64,000 nt of DNA from NCBI GenBank assembly GCA_949775045.1, contig OX459104.1, positions 124,001 through 188,000 of the forward strand, written 5' to 3'. The translations under genes were made by a program, and so were the position numbers. Of this stretch, positions 41,401-52,011 are shown piece by piece. Below the pieces are notes generated by a model. It did no database searches. It was not told where the DNA came from and saw only the letters and a list, made by a program, of their open reading frames with translations. This DNA is from Metridium senile. Taxonomy: Eukaryota; Cnidaria; Anthozoa; Actiniaria; Metridiidae. Each line of letters begins with the position of its first letter. The stretch's first letter is position 1.

Positions 41401-41545
41401 TATTAAATGAGTGATCGAGTGAGGCCTTGCTACTATATAAATGTATTTATTGAGGGTCTGAGCTTTCGCCGTCAACGGCATCATCAGAGACTAAATGATT
41501 AAATATTTACATGTTCTAAATACGCGTGTGGTTGATCAACCGTAA
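41401..41545 (-). mobile_element. Small insertion in the 90 bp array
   Basis: About 145 bases unrelated to the repeat interrupt the array. AAGATGATAGT occurs on both sides and may be a target-site duplication, although it is also part of the host unit. The insert carries a TATATAAA-like stretch and a hammerhead-like core on the minus strand (listed separately). It is probably a short retroelement or Penelope-type fragment. Confidence 0.5.
41455..41490 (-). ncRNA. Hammerhead-ribozyme-like core
   Basis: On the minus strand, CTGATGA (complement of 41481-41487) is followed by a four-pair stem GCCG/CGGC with loop TTGA, and then GAAA (complement of 41464-41467). CUGAUGA - stem II - GAAA is the conserved hammerhead core, which is carried by Penelope-like elements and retrozymes. 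A clear stem III and cleavage triplet are not visible, so it may be inactive or coincidental. Confidence 0.4.
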
Positions 41546-41747
41546 GATGATAGTGTTAGTACCGGTGTTGTTCTTACTGTTGTTGATAGCCATGATGGTA
41601 TTGCTGTTGGTAGTAACAATGTTGTTAATGATGAAGATGATAGTGTTATTATCGGTGTTGTTGTTACTGTTGTTGATAGCCATGATGATACAGTTGGTAT
41701 TAGTAACAGTGTTGCTAAAGATGAAGATGAACGTGATATCTTTGTAA

Positions 41748-41985
41748 CAATGGACAGTGTTTAGTAGGATAATATTTGTCTATATTAAATAATAAACTTG
41801 TTGTTAATCACATGTGTGCAGTGAGTTCTCAAAGATAAGCCTGTCAAGGTCTTAGGATACGACTAAAATACTTAATTAATACATTTAATATTAGATATTA
41901 TAAACTTTGTAATTCACTAAATAATTGATTGAGTGCAAATTCTGTATACCATGCATGCACTCCTGCTGTTGCAATAACATAATCG
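41748..41985. other. Unique AT-rich spacer
   Basis: Single-copy AT-rich sequence lies between the 90 bp minisatellite and the 32 bp satellite. I see no gene, repeat or signal in it. Confidence 0.6.
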
Positions 41986-44900
41986 TGTGTATATATGTAC
42001 TAATAACATGTTTATGTTGTGTATATGTGTACTGAAGTCTTACTGATAACATGTTTATGTTGTGTACATGTGTACTAATAACATGTTTATGTTGTGTATA
42101 TATGTACTAATAACATGTTTTTGTTGTGTATATGTGTACTAATAACATGTTTATGTTGTGTATATGTGTACTAATAACATGTTTATGTTGTGTATATATG
42201 TACTAATAACATGTTTATGTTGTGTATATATGTACTAATCAGCTTGATGATGCCCTTTGGGACATGAAGTTGTGTGAAAACCTATTCAATCATGTAATAA
42301 GTCATGCACTAAAAATAAAAACAAACAATTCAAGAATCTTCTGAAGAATATATTTGTCGTCTTGAAAACGACTTGCATCGATAAAAGTATATGGCGTAAA
42401 AACCCAAATGTTGCATACAAAATTTAAAAATACAAGGCCTTTTTGGAAAACCTCTGTAAATCATGTAATAAGTCAGATAAATACCTCGAACGTCGGCAAT
42501 AAGCCTATAAAGCCCTCGGGGCCTACGGCCCCTCGGGCTTTATACGGCTTATTGCCTCCGTTCTCGGTATTTATCTCTTACTAATAACATGTTTATGTTG
42601 TGTTTATATGTACTAATAACATGTTTATGTTGTGTATATCTGTACTAATAACATGTTTATGTTGTGTATATTTGTACTAATAACATGTTTATGTTGTGTA
42701 TATATGTACTAATAACATGTTTATGTTGTGTATATATGTACTAATAACATGTTTATGTTGTGTATATATGTACTAATAACATGTTTATGTTGTGTATATA
42801 TGTACTAATAACATGTTTTTGTTGTGTATATGTGTACTAATAACATGTTTATGTTGTGTTTATGTGTACTAATAACATGTTTTTGTTGTGTATATGTGTA
42901 CTAATAACATGTTTATGTTGTGTTTATATGTACTAATAACATGTTTATGTTGTGTATATCTGTACTAATAACATGTTTATGTTGTGTATATATGTACTAA
43001 TAACATGTTTATGTTGTGTATATGTGTACTAATAACATGTTTATGTTGTGTTTATGTGTACTAATAACATGTTTTTGTTGTGTATATGTGTACTAATAAC
43101 ATGTTTATGTTGTGTTTATATGTACTAATAACATGTTTATGTTGTGTATATCTGTACTAATAACATGTTTATGTTGTGTATATCTGTACTAATAACATGT
43201 TTATGTTGTGTATATGTGTACTAATAACATGTTTATGTTGTGTATATGTGTACAAATAACATGTTTATGTTGTGTATATATGTACTAATAACATGTTTAT
43301 GTTGTGTATATATGTACTAATAACATGTTTATGTTGTGTATATGTGTACTGAAGTCTTACTGATAACATGTTTATGTTGTGTACATGTGTACTAATAACA
43401 TGTTTATGTTGTGTATATATGTACTAATAACATGTTTTTGTTGTGTATATGTGTACTAATAACATGTTTATGTTGTGTATATGTGTACTAATAACATGTT
43501 TATGTTGTGTATATATGTACTAATAACATGTTTATGTTGTGTATATATACTAATAACATGTTTTTGTTGTGTATATGTGTACTAATAACATGTTTATGTT
43601 GTGTATATGTGTACTAATAACATGTTTTTGTTGTGTATATCTGTACTAATAACATGTTTATGTTGTGTATATGTGTACTAATAACATGTTTTTGTTGTGT
43701 ATATCTGTACTAATAACATGTTTATGTTGTGTATATGTGTACTAATAACATGTTTATGTTGTGTTTATATGTACTAATAACATGTTTATGTTGTGTATAT
43801 ATGTACTAATAACATGTTTATGTTGTGTATATATGTACTAATAACATGTTTATGTTGTGTATATGTGTACTAATAACATGTTTATGTTGTGTATATGTGT
43901 ACTAATAACATGTTTATGTTGTGTATATGTGTACTAATAACATGTTTATGTTGTGTATATATGTACTAATAACATGTTTATGTTGTGTATATATGTACTA
44001 ATAACATGTTTATGTTGTGTATATATGTACTAATAACATGTTTATGTTGTGTATATATGTACTAATAACATGTTTTTGTTGTGTATATGTGTACTAATAA
44101 CATGTTTATGTTGTGTTTATGTGTACTAATAACATGTTTTTGTTGTGTATATGTGTACTAATAACATGTTTATGTTGTGTTTATATGTACTAATAACATG
44201 TTTATGTTGTGTATATCTGTACTAATAACATGTTTATGTTGTGTATATATGTACTAATAACATGTTTATGTTGTGTATATGTGTACTAATAACATGTTTA
44301 TGTTGTGTATATGTGTACTAATAACATGTTTATGTTGTGTACATGTGTACTAATAACATGTTTATGTTGTGTACATGTGTACTAATAACATGTTTATGTT
44401 GTGTATATATGTACTAATAACATGTTTATGTTGTGTATATGTGTACTAATTACATGTTTTTGTTGTGTATATGTGTACTGATAACATGTTTATGTTGTGT
44501 ATGTGTACTAATAACATGTTTATGTTGTGTATGTGTACTAATAACATGTTTATGTTGTGTATATGTGTACTAATAACATGTTTATGTTGTGTATATATGT
44601 ACTAATAACATGTTTTTGTTGTGTATATGTGTACTAATAACATGTTTATGTTGTGTATATGTGTACTAATAACATGTTTATGTTGTGTACATGTGTACTA
44701 ATAACATGTTTATGTTGTGTATGTGTACTAATAACATGTTTATGTTGTGTATATGTGTACTAATAACATGTTTATGTTGTGTATATGTGTACTAATAACA
44801 TGTTTTTGTTGTGTATATCTGTACTAATAACATGTTTATGTTGTGTATATGTGTACTAATAACATGTTTTTGTTGTGTATATGTGTACTAATAACATGTT

Positions 44901-45170
44901 TATGTTGTGTATATGTGTACTAATAACATGTTTATGTTGTGTACATGTGTACTAATAACATGTTTTTGTTGTGTATATGTGTACTAATAACATGTTTTTG
45001 TTGTGTATATGTGTACTAATAACATGTTTATGTTGTGTTTATATGTACTAATAACATGTTTTTGTTGTGTATATGTGTACTAATAACATGTTTATGTTGT
45101 GTATATGTGTACTAATAACATGTTTATGTTGTGTACATGTGTACTAATAACATGTTTATGTTGTGTCTAT
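41986..45170. repeat. 32 bp satellite
   Basis: There are roughly 90 copies of a 32-base unit, TACTAATAACATGTTTATGT plus TGTGTATATATG. Variants include TTTTTGTTG for TTTATGTTG, and TACATG, TTTATG or ATCTG in the last segment. One stretch at 42237-42580 is a foreign insertion. There are no open frames. Blocks of variants recur in the same order (for example near 42840 and 44080), a sign of multi-unit duplications. Confidence 0.95.
42237..42580. mobile_element. Insertion in the 32 bp satellite with long hairpin
   Basis: This single foreign block interrupts the satellite. Its right part (about 42476-42578) is a near-complete palindrome. AGATAAATACC... is matched by ...GGTATTTATCT, with inner arms GGCAATAAGCC/GGCTTATTGCC and AAGCCC/GGGCTT around a GGGGCC-TAC-GGCCCC core. 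That is the form of a foldback element or MITE. The left part holds GATGATGCCCTTTGGGACAT and is otherwise unrecognised. Confidence 0.7.
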
Positions 45171-45364
45171 CATTAATAACATGAGCTATAGTCCATCAAA
45201 AATCGTCATTTTCGGCCATTTTTAAGCTTTCTGCATAGGGCTGTAAAACATACAAGACACATAGAGTATATATGTTTGTTTTTATATTATAGTTTTAATG
45301 TTTAGTTCTAGCTTATGCAAAATGGTCCAACGTGGTATATCTATTAACTATTTCAATTGAACGA
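45171..45364 (-). other. Probable 3' untranslated region of receptor gene
   Basis: This is the sequence downstream of the receptor stop codon on the minus strand. An ATTAAA polyadenylation-type hexamer (complement of 45294-45299) lies about 70 bases after the stop. No other feature is seen before the 32 bp satellite begins. Confidence 0.5.
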
Positions 45365-45537
45365 TTATGAGAATGTTGTTGTTGTGCTTTTTTTTATCAG
45401 TATCAATTTATGTAGTTCTTTTCTATGTTTTGTTTTTAAGGCATGATGCATATTTTTGAAGTCGTCATGAAAGTTTTTAACGATGACTCGCATTATGTTG
45501 ATCGTCTCTTTGTAATGGTTAATGACGATCTGACGCT
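45365..45537 (-). CDS. Receptor exon 15: cytoplasmic tail and stop
   Basis: The acceptor is CTTGTTTCCAG. It joins exon 14 in phase 1 to encode a 57-residue tail beginning ERQIVINHYKETINIMRVIV, rich in Lys and His, and ending in STTTTFS before TAA. It is predicted helical and basic, with no recognised domain or PDZ-binding end. Confidence 0.75.
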
Positions 45538-48500
45538 CTGGAAACAAGTAGAAAAAACAGCATTATATTACTGAATATTATACTGGATAATGATGATGGT
45601 GGTGGTGGTGGTGGTGATGATGATCGTGACGATGAAGGTTGTGATGGTAGTGATGAGGACGATGATGATAGTGGTGGTGATGGCGATGATGATGCTGTTG
45701 ATGATGCTGTTTATGATGATACTGTTGATGATGATGATGCTGTTGATGATGATGCTGTTGATGATGCTGTTTATGATGATACTGTTGATGATGATGATAC
45801 TGTTGATGATGATACTGTTGATGATGATGCTGTTGATGATGATGCTGTTAATGATGATGCTGTTGATGATGATACTGTTTATGATGATGATACTGTTGAT
45901 GATGATGCTGTTGATGCTGTTGATGATGATGCTGTTGATGATGATGCTGTTGATGATGATGCTGTTAATGATGATGCTGTTGATGATGATACTGTTTATG
46001 ATGATGATGCTGTTGATGATGATGCTGTTGATGATGATGCTGTTTATGATGATACTGTTGATGATGATACTGTTGATGATGATACTGTTGATGTTGATGT
46101 TGGTGATGATGATGCTGTTGATGATGACACTGTTGATGATGATGCTGTTGATGATGACACTGTTGATGATGACACTGTTGATGATGATGCTGTTGATGAT
46201 GATGCTGTTGATGATGATACTGTTGATGATGATGCTGTTGATGATGATGCTGTTGATGATGATGCTGTTGATAGATACCTGTTGCTACAGTTGATGATCT
46301 TTTCCTTATCCCAGAGTAGCAAATGCCACAGACAATAGCGAAAACCAGGAGACATGACAAAAGCACTATCACCATCAAGAACATGTCGTTAGATGGGTTA
46401 AGGAAATCGATTTGCATCCAACCGGAATATCCTGGTACATCATTCTGAAACACAAACAAAAAACATCAACACATTGGCTTTTTTAACATTAGAGGACCGG
46501 CAAATCGTCTGTAACACACAGTACATCACAGCAAATCAAAGCACAGCAAAGCACGTCTCAGCAAAGAACATCACAGCAAAGCACAGCAGCAGCAAAGCAC
46601 AGCACAGCACAGAAAATCACATCACATCACAGCAAAGCACAGCACAGCAACAGCAAAGCACAGCAAAGCACAGCAACAGCAAAGCACAGCAAAGCACAGC
46701 AACAGCAAGGCACAGCAAAGCACAGCACAGCAAATCAAAGCACATCACAGCAACAGCAAAAGCACAGCACAGCACAGCAAAGCACAGCACAGCACAGCAC
46801 ATCACAGCAAAGCACAGCACAGCAAAAGCAAAGCACAGCAAATCCATACCTTCATGTTTTGGTTATTGTCCTCTATTTGGCGCAGATATTTCATGATATT
46901 CAATGTTTCTGTTTGTATATAGCTGTTTATGTATGGTAAAAGAACCTTGGCATTGCCACAGACCAACACTCCATAAGTGAACTCTTGGCTGATAGTTTTT
47001 TGTTTAAACTTGTAGAACAAACTCCTGTAATGCCATGCAGTATGCATGTCTAAGATGGCTGTGTCTAACTGACCATGGTGAAGCGCTTCATAAAGAACCT
47101 GTACACTGTCGAAGCTGGATCCTATAGCAACAAAAGAACTTTACATAAAGTATAGTACTAACCCATAAACCCTTGAAACAAAGTGTATTAGTTAATGTGT
47201 GGTAGACAAATGACAATAAAAGAGCACAATACATGGAAGGTTCATTCAGGGGCGATACACTAAAGTCTGTTTCAGAGGTTATTGAGAACCGCTCTTACCC
47301 GCGCAACAAAGTGTATAATAAAATAACCATTAGAAATCACGCATTCTGATTGGCTGAGGCGCGTGCTTTACAAGAGCACACAGCACGCGTGAGTTTGTAT
47401 GTTGATCAATTTGTATTTTATAAACGAAACAAAAACCTTGCTTTCTGTGCTGTGTTCACTTTTGATATTAAAATTTTGTGCACTGTACAAAACCTGAGTT
47501 CCTCATGGGCTCAAATCGATCACGTGGAGTGCTGTTAAGCAAAGCAAACATTCAGCGAACTCAATTATAATATCAAACGAGTCGTTCTTTATCGGCAAAT
47601 ACAGTCACTTGCTGACTGTTCAATCTTTCATACAGCCTCGTGCAATTTTTTAAAATTTCTCGTTTATTGAACAGTCAACGCGTGCCTGTATTTGACGATA
47701 AAGAACCGATAAAGTCTCCAATCCCTCAATATTGCACGTGGGGATTTTCGAAACACTCGCTTCGCGTCGGGCTTAAAATCTGTTAACACTTCTCTCGTGT
47801 TCTGTCAATCCCCGCGTGCTCTATTACTGCACACAGCACGCGGGCGCGTTTTCTATTTTTATATTAGTTAAAGTGTGATAGTCAAATGACAACAAAGAAC
47901 TAAGGGCAATTACAAAGTGATACATTTGATTTCATGATGAATTAATTACCTGGCTTGTTAGTAATATATATTTGACTGGCAATCTTCTGCTCCAAAGATC
48001 CTTCAACAAAACCTATCTGAAAAAAGCAGATATTAGTATTAATGTGATTGTACTCGTGTAGTGCATTTTACATCGTCTCAATGCGTTTTACAATTAACTA
48101 TATGTACGGAACGCTATTTAAGGTGCACACTACGTGGCTTGCAATCATGATGGGTTAGTGCAACATGAAACAAGCAACGTAATCTTCGCCAAGCTTTTTT
48201 AAAAATACTTCATTACCTTGATTCCTTTGTCAATGACGATATCATCAATGATTAATTTATTACCTTGATTCCTTTGTCAATGACGATATCATCAATGATT
48301 ACTTTATTACCTTCATTCCTTTGTCAATGACGATATCATCATTGATAACCGTTACAGTCAAGGTTGTAGTCAAGGCGCTTGTTAACAACGATATAAGCAC
48401 GATGCCAATAAACGACCAAACAACTGACAACACACGACCTGCTGGGGACCTGGGTACACGATCACCATACCTGAAACATAAGATGATGAGGAGAAGGAGG

Positions 48501-50480
48501 AGGATAACGATGAGGATGTAAATGAAGACAAATGATAATGGTGGTGCACGTGGTGGTTATGATAACTATGATGATGGTGGTAATGATAACTGATGGTTAT
48601 GATGATGATGATGATTATCCTTACCCGATGGTTGTCATAGTGACGAATGACCACCAAAATGCTTCCTGCATCCCCTGAATGAAAGAGGCTGGGAATTGGT
48701 CTTTATTCTTTGAGCAATCCTGTTTTATTAATTCAAAAATATTAAATCAACGAAAAGCGACATAAAATGACTCACTGAACGACAACGTCAATTGAATTAG
48801 CTATATACATGTACATTAGGATGGTGCAATTTCTTGGTTTAAAACTAAAGTAGTATTGTTAAACCTACCAAAAGCCATATTAATATTCCAGCTAGGAGAG
48901 CCATGGATATATTGACGATAAAAAGAGGCCAACACTGGAATACTGACCAGGCCAGTCTACGGGCATACACCATGGCTGACTTGGGTTTACGAAACAAGAC
49001 AAACCCTGGAAGCTGATGATCATACCAATAAGTATCAATATTATATCATAACAGTATTATCATCATTATCATCATCATCATTACCATTAAGTATCAATTG
49101 CATATAACATTATTATTATCATGTCAGGGCCGTAGCACCCTCAAATTGATTGGGGGGGGCTCACCAATTGATTTCTGAAAATAGACCTGAACATAACTAC
49201 CATTCAATACACTCAAATCATGGTTTGGGCCCCCTGCCCCTCCCCGTGCTACGGCCCTGCATGTTCATTATTATCAACATCATCGTCTTCATCATTATCA
49301 TCATCATTGTCATCAACATCATCATTATCATCATCACCATCATTATCATCATCATCGTCATCATCATCATCACCATTAAGTATCAATAGCATATCATAAC
49401 AGTATTATCATCATGATCATTATTATCATCACCGGTGATGATGGTGATGATAATAATGATCATGATGATAATACTGTTATGATATGCTTGCTATTGATAC
49501 TTACTGGCCCATCATCATTATCATCATCATCATCATCACCTACATACCTTGACCATAGGTACATACACCGAGCCAACTGGAATGTTGCTATCTCTACTTG
49601 GTAACAAGAAGTCAGCGGTCTTCTCCAGCAGCTCTGATCGATTACAAAACACGTACGTCATGTTATAGCAACCACTGCAGATACTGTCAATGATACGTGT
49701 AAGAGCAAGGGGAATCAGGCCAGAAGGTGAAGAGAAGTTGTTTGTAAGTGTATATGGAGGTTTTAGCCACCATCGGGTGATAAACGTGGATGGACATAGA
49801 CAAGTATCTGAAACAAATCAATGGTTAACAATCAGTCAGTCATCATACAGCCATCGTGACAATCAGTGAATCAGTCAGTCATTCAGTCATTCAATCAGTC
49901 AATCGGTCGGTCAGTCAGTCAGTCAGTCGGTATGCCGGTAAGTCTGTCAGTCAGTCAGTCAGTCAGTCAATCAGTCAGTCAGTCGGTAAGTCAGTCAGTC
50001 AGTCAGTCAGTCAGTCAGTCTGTCAGTCGGCAAGTCAGTCAGTCTGTCAGTCAGTCAGTCAATCAGTCAGTCAATCAGTCAGTCAATCAGCCAGTCAATC
50101 AGTCGGCAAGTCAGTCAGTCAGTCAGTCAGTCGGTAAGTCAGTCAGTCAGTCAGTCAATAAGTCAGTCAGTCTGTCAGTCGGTAAGTCAGTCAGTCAGTC
50201 AGTCAGTCAGTCAGTCAGTCAGTCAGTCAGTCAGTCAGTCAGTCAGTCAGTCAGTCAGTCAGTCAGTCGGTAAGTCAGTCAGTCGGTCAGTCGGTAAGTC
50301 AGTCAGTCAGTCAGTCAGTCAGTCAGTCAGTCAGTCAGTCAGTCAGTCAGTCAGTCAGTCAGTCAGTCAGTCAGTCAGTCAGTCAGTCAGTCAGTCAGTC
50401 AGTCGGCAAGTCAGTCAGTCAGTCAGTCGGTAAGTCAGTTAGTCAGTCAGTCAGTCAGTCAGTCAGTCTGTCAGTCGGTA

Positions 50481-50516
<36 letters not shown>

Positions 50517-51976
50517 GGTAAGTCAGTCAGTCAGTCAGTCAGTCAGTCGGCAAGTCAGTCAGTCAGTCAGTCGGTAAGTCAGTTAGTCAGTCAGTCAGTC
50601 AGTCAGTCAGTCTGTCAGTCGGTAAGTCAGTCAGTCAGTCAGTCGGTAAGTCAGTCAGTCTGTCTGTCAGTCAGTCAGTCAGTCAGTCAGTCAGTCAGTC
50701 GGTAAGTCAGTCAGTCAGTCAGTCAGTCAGTCGGTCAGTCGGTAAGTCAGTCAGTCAGTCAGTCAGTCAGTCAGTCAATTATTCTATTGATAATGAGCCT
50801 ATTTACCATTTCTCGGTGTTGTCTCCATCACACAGTCACTAATCTTCCCGTCACCCTTTCTTGTTGTCGCCAGGATTGTAAAACAGTAGGTAGTCGACGC
50901 ATTCAAACCCTTGATATTAGCACTGTGGTTGGTCGGTGGAATACTAACAATTATGTCAGTGGAACCATTAGCAACCACGCCTTTTATCCTATATCCGACG
51001 ATCACACCATTCGCATGGCCTGATGGGACGGGAGACCAGGTTACCTTTACCGACCAAGGACTTGTGGGTAATACGTGAAGAGAGCATGGAGGCTTGTCAG
51101 GTACTGTATGATAATAATAATAATAATAATTTATTAAGCAAAATACAAAGTTTCGATGCTTTACAATAATATTTCAACTCTATATTACAAAAAGGAAACA
51201 CACTATTTACAATTAAAATCAAAAATGAAACTAGGTTGATTGCGAATCAAAATTTTTGCGGAACAAAAAAGTCTTTAGAGATGATTTAAAAGAATTTAAG
51301 GAGTTAGAGTTTCTTATAGGCAGAGGCAGTGTATTCCATAAGCGAGGCGCAGCGGCTGCAAATACTCTATTGCCAAACGTCTGAGTGTAAGTTTTTGGTA
51401 CTACCAATAAGTTCTTGTTTGCAGAGCGAAGACAGCGTGACGGTTTATACAGGGTCAAAAGTTCAGTTATATATTCAGGAGTCAGATTATGGAGTGCTTT
51501 GTAAACAGTCGTTAAAATCTTAAAGTCTATTCTAGATTTAATAGGAAGCCAGTGGAGTTGTTGTAGTATAGGTGTAATAGGGTCATTCTTCTTTATTCCG
51601 GTGACAAGCCTTGCAGCGGTGTTTTGAACACGTTGGAGTTTGGAGATTTCGGTGTCAGGCAGTCCCAATAGCAAGCTGTTACAGAAATCCAATTTAGAAG
51701 TTATAAAAGCATGTACAAGTCGTTCTAGGTTTTTTCTGTCTAGGTATTTCCGTATTCTTCCTATGTTTCTTACTGAGAAAAATGCTGATTTACAAACACT
51801 GTTCACATGTTGCGTCATCCGTATATGATTGTCCATTATTACTCCAAGGTTGATGACAAAGACGTTACTATATATATTATCACTACCATTATCATCATCA
51901 TTATCATCATCATCACTACCATTATCATCATCATCATCATCACTACTATTATCGTCATCATCCTCACTATCACCAC

Positions 51977-52011
<35 letters not shown>

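Larger units (their letters stand above)
40610..41740. repeat. 90 bp minisatellite
   Basis: About ten copies of a unit of roughly 90 bases (range 87-99) contain GTTGTTGATAGCCATGATGG, GTAGTAACAATG and GATCAAGATGATAGTGTTAG. Because 90 is a multiple of three, several frames stay open on both strands. One plus-strand frame reads like a protein repeat (VVDSHDGIAVGSNNV and NDQDDSVST). No splice context or flanking domain supports coding. The array is split at 41401-41545 by an insertion. Confidence 0.85.

Noticed and set aside
45965..46459. Read-through of receptor exon 14 into Gln/His-rich repeats
   Set aside because: A donor CAG/GTATCT follows TM4, and splicing to 45537 keeps the phase and gives a normal tail, so the His/Gln stretch is intronic microsatellite.
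49856..50273. Ser-Val-Gln repeat open frames
   Set aside because: They are a CAGT tetranucleotide read in several frames within intron 7.
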